Source of the DNA: an uncultured Acidobacteriaceae bacterium
Lineage (GTDB): Bacteria > Acidobacteriota > Terriglobia > Terriglobales > Acidobacteriaceae
Direction: 5' to 3'
Length of the DNA: 64,000 nt
Assembly: GCA_937879855.1 (NCBI GenBank)
Contig: CALFMO010000060.1
Coordinates: forward strand, 1 to 64,000
A model generated the notes under the pieces. The model worked only from the letters and a program-made list of their open reading frames with translations. It was not told where the DNA came from and made no database searches. Shown here piece by piece: positions 1 to 7,253 of this stretch. Position 1 is the stretch's first letter. Each line of letters begins with the position of its first letter. The translations under genes were made by a program, and so were the position numbers.

Positions 1-46
1 ATGTGGGGGGCCAAATTAGATGATCAAAGTGGGCCAAGTTAGGTTG
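1..46. mobile_element. Partial terminus of an IS21-like insertion sequence
   Basis: Two imperfect direct repeats sit at the window edge, GGGCCAAATTAGATGATCA at 8-26 and GGGCCAAGTTAGGTTGACG at 32-50. Repeated GTGGGCCA-type blocks separated by about 20 bp are typical of IS21-family ends as I remember them. The transposase itself would lie left of the window, so the family call rests only on the repeat style. Confidence 0.4.
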
Positions 47-465
47 ACGGAATCAACTCTCAATCGCTGTTTCTTCTCCTTCGTCTGTTTCCACAATACC
101 GCTCGTATTCTGACCATTGGCTCAGTCTGAAGGTGAAGATTTGTGCCATCGGAGAATTCAAAATCAATGCGGTCCCAATCTCGCCCCTGGGCTGAGCGTA
201 CTCGTTGCACCGTTTTGTGCCGCAGCGCGGGAAAATGTTCAGGGATAACTTCTTCCCACAAGGAATCGAGCCATTCCTCTTTGATCACTCCGCGGTATTC
301 GACTGACTTGCCCTTCACATTTCCCCCCGCGAACGACAAATTGCCTCCGGTGATGTTGCCACGTCTCATCCCAGTGATCAAAGTGATTTCGAAGTCGTCA
401 TGCGAACACAGGCTCAGGACGACGATCCTCCGCAACAGATCAGACTCGGTCAGAGAATTAGGCAT
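16..465 (-). CDS. Hypothetical protein running into an IS end
   Basis: I do not recognise this protein of about 149 residues. The chosen ATG starts MPNSLTESDLL. An upstream in-frame ATG at 582 would give 188 residues, but the extra N-terminus (rich in S, A, G) does not look conserved. The middle has mixed charged and hydrophobic segments (KEEWLDSLWEEVIPEHF, DWDRIDFEFSDGTNLHL) that look like a compact soluble alpha/beta protein. The final codons, reading VNLTWPTLII, are translated from the direct repeats of the IS21-like terminus, so the natural C-terminus was probably lost when the element inserted. No functional context is visible on this side of the IS110 element. Confidence 0.5.
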   Translation of the reverse strand: MPNSLTESDLLRRIVVLSLCSHDDFEITLITGMRRGNITGGNLSFAGGNVKGKSVEYRGVIKEEWLDSLWEEVIPEHFPALRHKTVQRVRSAQGRDWDRIDFEFSDGTNLHLQTEPMVRIRAVLWKQTKEKKQRLRVDSVNLTWPTLII

Positions 466-1092
466 CTGCCGGAGTCCCGCGGTCGGAACTTCACCTCTAT
501 TGCCATCCACAGCGGCGGTGCAAAGACCACAAAGAGCACTATTAGAGCTCGAAAATGGTAGCACCGAAGCGCGCCTTAACACGAATGTCGCCCTTTGCCC
601 GTTCCTTCGACAAATCTATTTCAGAATTGTTTCAAAGGGCTTCAGATTCGGGACGCGCCGCCCATGCGAACCCGAACTCATTGCCGATACGCGTGGTCGC
701 GCACACAGTTCGCACACCCAAGCCGGTCGAAAGCCACGAAACTGGCCTGCTCCCGCCCACCGACATCCATGTAAGTCTTCTGTCAAGGAAAAACACACGT
801 GGTCAGGCGCGCTCGCGAGAGCGCGCACTTTTCTGGTCAAGATCTTTAGCTCGCGCATTTGGTGCCTCTCGGCTGTGGTCCCTGCGTTCGCAGAACCGGA
901 CATCCATTTGCTGCCTCGGGCCCGTCAGGGCCTTCGCAGAAGATTGAGTTGGTGTTCTCTGCCAGTCTCGAAACAGTCAGTGGGGAGCCTGAGAAAAGTT
1001 TTGATTTCCCTCGCTCACTCGGACAGGGCGGGACCTGGCAGTCTGCGCGCTTTACGATCTTGAGATTTTCCTTTCGTTGCGGTTTTGTTTTT
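466..1092. other. No supported gene; IS110 right flank
   Basis: Open frames in both directions here have no recognisable domain and poor amino-acid composition (Arg/Ser/Cys rich shadows). The stretch lies downstream of the IS110 transposase stop and must contain one end of that element, but I cannot define the exact junction because IS110 elements have no long terminal inverted repeats. Confidence 0.4.
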
Positions 1093-2121
1093 TTATTCCG
1101 CAATGCCGACGAGCCCGCGTACCGGTTCAAAGTCTCGCTGCTCCCGATCTACCACCATGAGATATGCAACCAGCTTGCGAGCTACCGCGAGTGTTGCGCA
1201 GTTGGCGTTCCCCTTTTGGCGTGCGTTCTCATATACCAACGCGAGATCAGGATTCCGCCTTGGCGCCAACTTCGCCGCTTCGACCAGGACCCGCTGGATA
1301 TGTTTGTTCCGCTGCTTCGAAATTGGTGTACGCGCTACTTTGTCGGCAGATCGTTTTTCATCTCCGCAAAGCCCGCAGTAGCTGATGGCCTGTCGGATCG
1401 ACCGGAAACGTGAAATATCTCCCATCTCTAGTGCCCAGCTCAGCGCTGTGACCTTGCCAACGGCGGGAATCGTCTGAAGCCGCCGCACTCTTTCCGCCAG
1501 CAGGGGATCGCGTTGGAGCGAACGGATGATGGCTCCTTCGGTCCTTTGCAATCGCGTGATCGACTCCCGACTCAGCAGCAACAGCGGGCGGATACTCGCA
1601 CTCACCGCATCGGCGTTCGCCAGTAACTCCGGGAAATAACCCACTTTGTGTAATCGTTGTTTGTTGTGGCTCACCCCCGTCTCCATCAGCAAGCCGGACA
1701 CGCGGTTCTTCATCTGGACCATTTGCCGCACCAGCAGGTGCCGATATCGCAGCGTTCGGCGGCGTTCGCGGATCTCGGTCGGTGCCATGTAGCACTCTGG
1801 AAGGAAATCGCAGCGCAGGCAATCCGCGATCTTGGCGGCATCGATGCTGTCGTTCTTCTTTTTTGCCGCCGCGATCGCCCGCAACATGAGCGGATGAGCG
1901 ACCTTCGCAGCTGCTGCGTGTGGCTTCAAATGATCGTAGATCCAGCCGGTGAAGATCGTAGCTTCCATCGCCACTGTCCAGGGTTGTGGAAGAGTCTTGA
2001 TCCAGATGTCTAGTTCCCAGCGGGTCGCCCCCACTTTTCCTTCTTGGCAGATGAGACCGCTGGCATCCTTGACGCAGTAACTGATGGTCTTCTTGTGCAC
2101 ATCCAGTCCGATGTAATACAT
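1093..2121 (-). CDS. IS110-family transposase/recombinase
   Basis: This 342-residue protein is a full-length IS110-type RNA-guided recombinase. The N-terminal RuvC-like DEDD domain starts GLDVHKK with Asp7, Glu53 sits in MEAT, and Asp91 and Asp94 lie in KKNDSIDAAKIAD. The C-terminal Transposase_20 domain follows a coiled region from about residue 215 (LQTIPAVGKVTALSWALE, then ISYCGL), and TPISKQRN holds the likely catalytic serine. In the family the enzyme inserts the element through a bridge RNA encoded in the noncoding end. The frame is intact from ATG to TAA, so the copy may be active. The upstream leader is separately annotated as a bridge RNA candidate. No second copy is visible in the window. 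Confidence 0.93.
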   Translation of the reverse strand: MYYIGLDVHKKTISYCVKDASGLICQEGKVGATRWELDIWIKTLPQPWTVAMEATIFTGWIYDHLKPHAAAAKVAHPLMLRAIAAAKKKNDSIDAAKIADCLRCDFLPECYMAPTEIRERRRTLRYRHLLVRQMVQMKNRVSGLLMETGVSHNKQRLHKVGYFPELLANADAVSASIRPLLLLSRESITRLQRTEGAIIRSLQRDPLLAERVRRLQTIPAVGKVTALSWALEMGDISRFRSIRQAISYCGLCGDEKRSADKVARTPISKQRNKHIQRVLVEAAKLAPRRNPDLALVYENARQKGNANCATLAVARKLVAYLMVVDREQRDFEPVRGLVGIAE

Positions 2122-2300
2122 ATTCCTCGATGAGCCTCCGTGGTTGTGGTCTGAATCAACGTGCCGTTGAGTTCAGCCTTTTTTAACACCACGTGCTCCT
2201 CGTGGACTTAGCATTCAAACAGTCAGTCGACTGTTTAGGGCTGAGTGCTGCCGTGACAGCGTAGCAAGTAGTAGTCGTTGCAACAACATACGAGTATCGC
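2122..2300 (-). ncRNA. Candidate IS110 bridge RNA / left-end region
   Basis: The leader upstream of the transposase start is noncoding and rich in local secondary structure. A perfect 8-bp hairpin has arms at 2217-2224 and 2229-2236 with a four-base loop. A 5-bp hairpin lies at 2189-2193 and 2201-2205 with a seven-base loop. IS110-group elements such as IS621 encode a bridge RNA of roughly 180 nt exactly here, between the left element end and the transposase ATG. The location and structure fit, but I could not verify target- and donor-binding loops because the empty site is unknown. Boundaries are approximate. Confidence 0.4.
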
Positions 2301-2440
2301 GTGGGACGGCCAAACACCGCGTAAGTCATATAGAACAGCACTCCCCCGTGGTGTGGGTTGTAGGTTGATGAAGATCAAATTGCAGCTCCGTTCATCTTCC
2401 CCGAGTTTCCGCCTCCACGTCAGATAAAAACGCAACTGCA

Positions 2441-3157
2441 TCATTTAGCCCCCGTCGGCTGCTCGGCGACGTTGGTGGCATCCGGTGTCGCGGTGTTGGC
2501 TGGGTTCGCTTGCGCTGCCGCAATGGCGGCGGCAAGATTGTCGGCAAAAAACTTGATGAATTCCTTTGGCTTCTCAAATGGCTTGTTAAGAGTAGCCTTT
2601 ACCTCGTTTGCTGTTGCCCTGCTGTGGAGTTTTGCCAACTCCAGAATTAGTTCGTCCAACTTGGGGATCGACAACTGAACCAATTCATCCTCAATCTTCA
2701 ACCAGAGTTGCGCATCTTTGGGTTCAACGGGTAAGGCTCCCCGGAGTCGCCCGATTAGAGGTCCTATCGCGTCCTTCGAACGGAGGCCGAAGGCTAACAT
2801 CGGGAATTCCCCGGCCACCGCAGAAACAGCGTCCTCGTATCTCTTCTGCAAACCCTCCGTATTCGGCAACAGAAACCAAATTGCCTTTCGGAGCATGAAT
2901 TCGTCGTACGGAGTAATCGGTCCTGGCAAACTTTCTTTCAGGGAATCTATGGCAAAAGGCAGAGTCTTCAGATGGTGTCGAACTTCCAATAGCTCTGCAA
3001 GAGCCTTGCCAATTATTCGACGGTCCTCGCGACCGCTCCTAATCAGAGATGAGAGTTCATTCAGGAGGAAGCCGATTACGAGACCAATCAGTGTTCCGCT
3101 GATTCCAAGAATATAGGACCACAGGGAGGACGAATTGGCATCGGCAGGAGCCAGCAT
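2441..3157 (-). CDS. Single-pass membrane protein, unknown function
   Basis: I chose the ATG at 3157 (MLAPADANSSSLW) because AAGGA lies six bases upstream; a longer frame to 3238 lacks a ribosome site. The 238-residue product has one hydrophobic segment near the N-terminus (about residues 14-34, ILGISGTLIGLVIGFLL). A basic stretch (SGREDRRIIGKALAELLEVR) and a long, mostly helical cytoplasmic region follow. The tail is rich in Ala, Pro and Thr. Topology suggests a membrane-anchored helical domain. It is divergent from the restriction nuclease gene starting at 3292. No family is recognised; a role as a membrane effector in the neighbouring defence genes is possible but unsupported. Confidence 0.7.
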   Translation of the reverse strand: MLAPADANSSSLWSYILGISGTLIGLVIGFLLNELSSLIRSGREDRRIIGKALAELLEVRHHLKTLPFAIDSLKESLPGPITPYDEFMLRKAIWFLLPNTEGLQKRYEDAVSAVAGEFPMLAFGLRSKDAIGPLIGRLRGALPVEPKDAQLWLKIEDELVQLSIPKLDELILELAKLHSRATANEVKATLNKPFEKPKEFIKFFADNLAAAIAAAQANPANTATPDATNVAEQPTGAK

Positions 3158-3291
3158 GATACGTCCTTGTACCATGACAGGATTCGTCCTGAAAAGCGAC
3201 CCGCGGCACGCGACCCTCCCGACATCAAGACACCGCAAATCGGATTGGAATCACACGGTTGCAATCCTTCACGCGACTGTTAAATTAGCTC

Positions 3292-4254
3292 ATGCTCATT
3301 AATGCCGATAAACCACATTTGTGGAAGGCAGACACACGCGCCTCAGTGGATCAGTTCAATCAGTGGTTCATGAAATTTGCGCCCAAGGCGTATCGGGACA
3401 CCCGCAAGAAAACCATCGAGAGCGTCGAGCGGGGCCTCACGCTCACCAAAGACCTGACTACGATTACACCGGATGTAATCAAAGCAAATCCCGGCATTCT
3501 ACCGACCCTGCGCATGTCCACTTGCCCGCCGCTCGCGCGCGACAGGCTCATCGGACTTGCCGATTCCAGCAAGAATCTCGTCGGCACGCTTGAAGAAGGT
3601 AAACTCCCTCCGCATCTGGCGGCGGATGTCCTGAACGCGCACCTCAAGAAAATCACGGTGATTCTGTCGCAGATGCTGGACGTGGATATTTTTCCGTGGA
3701 TCGAAGAGAACCGCAAACCCACCAAGGAAGAGCGCTACCGCTCATCCACCATCGTCGCCGACCGGCTTTGCGGTGCCGTGGCGGAACCTATCGTGAGGAA
3801 CGCCCAGGAGAAACGTCAGCTCGCACTCATCGAGAAGTACCTCACCGAGCGTGGCTACAAGCTGAAGGCGCATCCCGCCGCCACTCCGCTCAATCAAATG
3901 GAACCCGGCACGTTCTCCTTCCGGCTTAATGTCCTCGTGAAGCCCTCCAAGGCCGAAGCCAAGACCGTCAAGATTCCCATCGACGCGGTGATCCAACCCA
4001 AAAAGGCCAAGCTTCCACATCTGCCGATCCTCATCGAAGCGAAATCCGCCGGCGACTTCACCAACGTCAACAAGCGCCGGAAGGAAGAGGCGATCAAAAT
4101 CAACTACCTCAAGGCGACGCACGGCAAGGATGTTGTCTTTGTGCTTTTCCTGTGCGGATACTTCGATGCGGCCTATCTTGGGTACGAAGCGGCAGAGGGG
4201 ATAGACTGGATATGGGAACATCGCTCCGAGGACCTGGACCAGCTCGGGATCTGA
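3292..4254 (+). CDS. XamI-like type II restriction endonuclease
   Basis: The 320-residue product resembles the XamI restriction endonuclease family as I remember it: an N-terminal WKADTRASVDQFNQWFMKFA segment, then MSTCPPLARDRLIGLA around residues 75-90. A plausible PD-(D/E)xK core is visible as IPIDAVIQ (Asp231) followed by LIEAKSA (Glu249, Lys251). XamI cuts GTCGAC, so the same site is a fair guess here. The stop codon is four bases before the start of a cognate-type adenine methyltransferase, the normal order for a type II pair. No good ribosome site is seen ahead of the ATG, so the start is less sure than the domain. Expression of the nuclease ahead of the methyltransferase would need control that is not visible in the sequence. 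Confidence 0.82.
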   Translation: MLINADKPHLWKADTRASVDQFNQWFMKFAPKAYRDTRKKTIESVERGLTLTKDLTTITPDVIKANPGILPTLRMSTCPPLARDRLIGLADSSKNLVGTLEEGKLPPHLAADVLNAHLKKITVILSQMLDVDIFPWIEENRKPTKEERYRSSTIVADRLCGAVAEPIVRNAQEKRQLALIEKYLTERGYKLKAHPAATPLNQMEPGTFSFRLNVLVKPSKAEAKTVKIPIDAVIQPKKAKLPHLPILIEAKSAGDFTNVNKRRKEEAIKINYLKATHGKDVVFVLFLCGYFDAAYLGYEAAEGIDWIWEHRSEDLDQLGI

Positions 4255-4258
4255 CATC

Positions 4259-5821
4259 ATGGCAACCGTCGCACATCAAACCACCGAGATCCGCCGCCAG
4301 GCAGAGCAGATCCGTCTCGATACCTTGAAGACGGCCGCCGAGCGCAACAAATGGGGACAGTTCGCGACGCCATTCGAGCTTGCCCTGAGCCTCGCGCGCT
4401 ACGCGCACAAAACCCTAGGGGAGGGGCGGCTCCGCTTTCTTGACCCGGCGATTGGCACAGGTTCCTTTTACTCAGCGCTCTCGCAGGCCGTCCCGGCGAA
4501 AACCATTGAGGCCGCGGCCGGCATCGAGCTTGATCCCTTGTTTGCGGAGGCCGCAAAGAACCTCTGGGTCAAGAACGGCCTCCACATCGTGGAGGGCGAT
4601 TTCACCAAGCAAAAACCGCCCGCGCAGCGCTTCAACCTTGTGCTCACCAATCCACCCTATGTGCGGCATCATCACCTCGAATCAGGCGATAAGAACCGGC
4701 TGAAGGCACAGCTTGCGCGCTCACTGCACATGGAAATCAGCGGGCTTGCGGGGCTGTATTGTTATTTTCTGCTGCTGTGCCATGACTGGATGGAAGAGCA
4801 GGGGCTTGCCATCTGGCTGATCCCCTCGGAATTCATGGACGTGAATTACGGCGTGGCACTGCGTCGCTACCTTACCGAGCGAGTGACGCTCCTGCATATT
4901 CATCGCTTCTGTCCCACGGACGTGCAGTTCACGGACGCGCTGGTATCGTCGGCCGTCGTGGTGTTCCGTAAAACTCTCCCGTCGCCAGGACTCAGCGTGC
5001 GTTTTTCCTTTGCCGGTGCGATTGAGAGTCCGACTACCGAGGCGCTGGTGCCCCTCGACGTGCTTCGCCTTTCGCGCAAATGGACACAATTCCCTGCCCG
5101 CACCAATTTTGAGAGCACGGACGAGCCGACTCTTGGCGATCTTTTTGTCATAAAGCGTGGGCTTGCGACCGGCTCCAACGGTTTTTTTATCCTGAGTGAA
5201 GAAGAGACGAAGACCTGGCACATCCCGCGCCGGTTCCTCAAGCCGATACTTCCTGGCCCGCGGTACCTGACGGCCGACATCATCGACTCGCGCGCTGACG
5301 GAGCCCCCGCCGTGTCCCCGCAGCTCTATCTGCTCGATTGCAGCGAGCCGGAAGAAAAGATCAAGGCGAGCTGGCCTCGCTTCTATGCGTACCTGCAGAA
5401 AGGCCGAGAGGAAAAGATTCCCGCGTCGTATCTCGCGAGCCATCGCGCTCCGTGGTACTCCCAGGAGCAGCGCCCGCCCGCACCCTTCCTGTGCACCTAT
5501 ATGGGCCGCTCCTCCAACGGCAAGCATCCGTTCCGCTTCATCTGGAATCGCTCGGGTGCGACCGCGCATAACGTGTACCTCATGCTTTACCCAAAAAGCC
5601 GCCTTCAGGAGGTCCTGAAGAACCATCCGGAGCGTGCCGCGAAAGTGTTCGAGGCGCTACAGAGCGTCACGCCCGGTCAGTTCATCTCTGAAGGCCGGGT
5701 CTACGGCGGAGGCTTGCACAAGGTCGAGCCCAAAGAACTGGCGCAGATTCCTGCCCGCGCGGTCCTCAAGAGCATCGACGGACACTTTCACATCGAGCGG
5801 CAGGAGAAACTGTTTGCGTAG
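4259..5821 (+). CDS. N6-adenine DNA methyltransferase (type II R-M, Eco57I/TaqI-like)
   Basis: The 520-residue protein has the gamma-class adenine methyltransferase order. The SAM-binding motif is FLDPAIGTGSF (about 60-70), an acidic motif II is GIELDP (about 88-93), and the catalytic NPPY is at 131-134. A C-terminal target-recognition half of about 270 residues ends in a TaqI-like region (KVEPKELAQIPARAVL). The enzyme should methylate adenine in the site cut by the upstream XamI-like nuclease and so protect host DNA. It starts four bases after the nuclease stop, implying one transcript with translational coupling. The methyltransferase frame is intact with no frameshift. Confidence 0.92.
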   Translation: MATVAHQTTEIRRQAEQIRLDTLKTAAERNKWGQFATPFELALSLARYAHKTLGEGRLRFLDPAIGTGSFYSALSQAVPAKTIEAAAGIELDPLFAEAAKNLWVKNGLHIVEGDFTKQKPPAQRFNLVLTNPPYVRHHHLESGDKNRLKAQLARSLHMEISGLAGLYCYFLLLCHDWMEEQGLAIWLIPSEFMDVNYGVALRRYLTERVTLLHIHRFCPTDVQFTDALVSSAVVVFRKTLPSPGLSVRFSFAGAIESPTTEALVPLDVLRLSRKWTQFPARTNFESTDEPTLGDLFVIKRGLATGSNGFFILSEEETKTWHIPRRFLKPILPGPRYLTADIIDSRADGAPAVSPQLYLLDCSEPEEKIKASWPRFYAYLQKGREEKIPASYLASHRAPWYSQEQRPPAPFLCTYMGRSSNGKHPFRFIWNRSGATAHNVYLMLYPKSRLQEVLKNHPERAAKVFEALQSVTPGQFISEGRVYGGGLHKVEPKELAQIPARAVLKSIDGHFHIERQEKLFA

Positions 5822-5843
5822 GGTGAAGTTGAGTGGACCCGAA

Positions 5844-6473
5844 ATGAAGGTTTTCATAATTGAGTCCAGCTACCCGAAGGATTTCTACAAACGCCAGCTG
5901 GACGGGATCGCGGCTCAAGGCATTTTGAATATTCTCGGTATTCGCAATGAGTTGCGCTTCGCACTGGACCGCGAGCATTTTGAGAAAGCGATAGCGGACG
6001 CCAAAACCCAAAATTACACTGTAGTTCATTTATCGTGCCACGGTGATGAGGACGGCATTGCGCTAGCCAATCACTACCAGCCCAGTTGGGATAAGTTTGC
6101 GGACCTATTTCAACATCACAAATGGATTCCGAAAGCCCTCGTAATGTCCGCCTGCTGCGGGGCTACGAGCGGTATTCGAGACGCCTTCAAGAACAGATCA
6201 AAAAGGCCAGGAATCATTTTTGGGTCGTCCGATGGGCGTTCCTATGGTGAATATACTGTAGCGTGGGCAATACTCTATCGTCGCTTCAAAAAGGACGGTA
6301 TAAACAGAGACTCCGCAAAACAGGCGCTCAAAGAGATTCATGCAGTTGTTAGCGATAAGTTCTTATATCGGCGGTGGAGCGCTTCCCGCGATTCTTATGT
6401 CTCCTACCCCGGCAAAGGCGAGAAGTATGCGATTACAAATACTAAAGCTGCTCGAAAACCGTCCCCTATATAG
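5844..6473 (+). CDS. CHAT/caspase-like peptidase domain protein
   Basis: The 209-residue protein starts at ATG 5844, 22 bases after the methyltransferase stop; a GTG at 5823 is an alternative start. It has a caspase/CHAT-type fold signature: a hydrophobic strand leading to VVHLSCHGDEDG with candidate catalytic His66, then ALVMSACCGA with Cys104/Cys105 as the nucleophile candidates. The protein is essentially the peptidase domain alone, with no fused sensor, repeats or membrane segment. Its position as the third gene behind a restriction-modification pair suggests a back-up effector that could act when restriction fails. That role is inference, and the substrate is unknown. A degenerate non-peptidase member of the clan is possible. 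Confidence 0.72.
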   Translation: MKVFIIESSYPKDFYKRQLDGIAAQGILNILGIRNELRFALDREHFEKAIADAKTQNYTVVHLSCHGDEDGIALANHYQPSWDKFADLFQHHKWIPKALVMSACCGATSGIRDAFKNRSKRPGIIFGSSDGRSYGEYTVAWAILYRRFKKDGINRDSAKQALKEIHAVVSDKFLYRRWSASRDSYVSYPGKGEKYAITNTKAARKPSPI

Positions 6474-6724
6474 CTGTAAATGGAACTGGGGACCCGGCCC
6501 AACCCGAAAAGTTCTTACGAAGCTCCTGACTGGCATCAGGGGCTTTGTACTTTTCTAAGCGAAGGATGACACAATACAGAAAAGGCTGGGATACCATTCG
6601 GGCACCCCAGCCCCTTCCTAGAGTTCGGAAATATCTCCCGTTGGACTCAGTTGGAAACAAACATGTTCCTGCTGAACAATAGGGTAGCTAGAGACTGATC
6701 GGCTGTCAAGGCACCAAGCGGGAG

Positions 6725-6798
6725 CGCCCCCGGGGAGAATCGAACTCCCGACCTTGTTCTTAGCAGGAACACGCTCTATCCATCTGAGCTACGGGGGC
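6725..6798 (-). tRNA. tRNA with GCU anticodon in a class I (Arg-like) body
   Basis: A full cloverleaf is visible on the minus strand. The 7-bp acceptor stem is GCCCCCG/CGGGGGC, the D arm GCTC/GAGC has a nine-base loop, the anticodon stem TGTTC/GAACA holds loop CTGCTAA, a short variable loop AGGTC follows, and the T arm is GGGAG/CTCCC with TTCGATT. The discriminator is G and no CCA is encoded. The anticodon GCU reads AGC/AGU serine codons, yet bacterial serine tRNAs need a long variable arm, which is absent. The D loop AGATGGATA carries A20, and C35-U36 match arginine tRNAs for UCU/CCU. By rule it would be named tRNA-Ser(GCU); by body it looks like an arginine tRNA altered at base 34. Confidence 0.85.
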
Positions 6799-7055
6799 AT
6801 CACCAGCGATTGTACTAGCAAATCAAAACAGCTTCGACGCCAATGGTAGCGCTTCGACTCTATGCCGAAGCGCTCTTTTGCTGGCGTAGCGTCAGGCGCT
6901 TGCCTTCCGTTGCCCTCAGAGCGAGAATCGTGCGCTCGAATCGCTCACCTTCCTATAGTTGTAGCGAAAATCGAACTCGTTAAGGTACTGCTGCAAATAT
7001 CCGCGTCCCCAATAATGATAAGTTCCAAACACGCCACGGCGTACTAGACCGAAGA

Positions 7056-7253
7056 ATGCCGAGACAGAAAATGCCAGATTCAGTCAAAGAATACTTCGTG
7101 CTGATGGGGCGCAAGGGCGGGAAGATAACCGGAAAAGCCCGCTCTGCCAATCTGACCGCCACAGGAAGAAGCGAGGCTGCCCGTCGTGCGGTACAAGCTG
7201 CTGGGCTAAACAACGGCCAGCCTGACTATTTCAGAGCGGCTACTGCCTTGTAG
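7056..7253 (+). CDS. Small KGG-motif basic protein
   Basis: This 65-residue protein contains GRKGGKITGKARSANLTATG followed by RSEAARRAVQA. The pattern is common in tiny basic proteins of acidobacteria and other soil bacteria (RKGGKARA...LS..ERSEIARKAA). Function is unknown; such proteins are suspected nucleic-acid binders. Its last 28 bases overlap the 3-prime end of the convergent ATPase gene. The motif makes it more than a chance frame, but the first residues have no clear ribosome site. Confidence 0.6.
   Translation: MPRQKMPDSVKEYFVLMGRKGGKITGKARSANLTATGRSEAARRAVQAAGLNNGQPDYFRAATAL

Noticed and set aside
4721..5626. Minus-strand 301-codon frame opposite the methyltransferase
   Set aside because: Shadow of the plus-strand gene that carries motifs I and IV.
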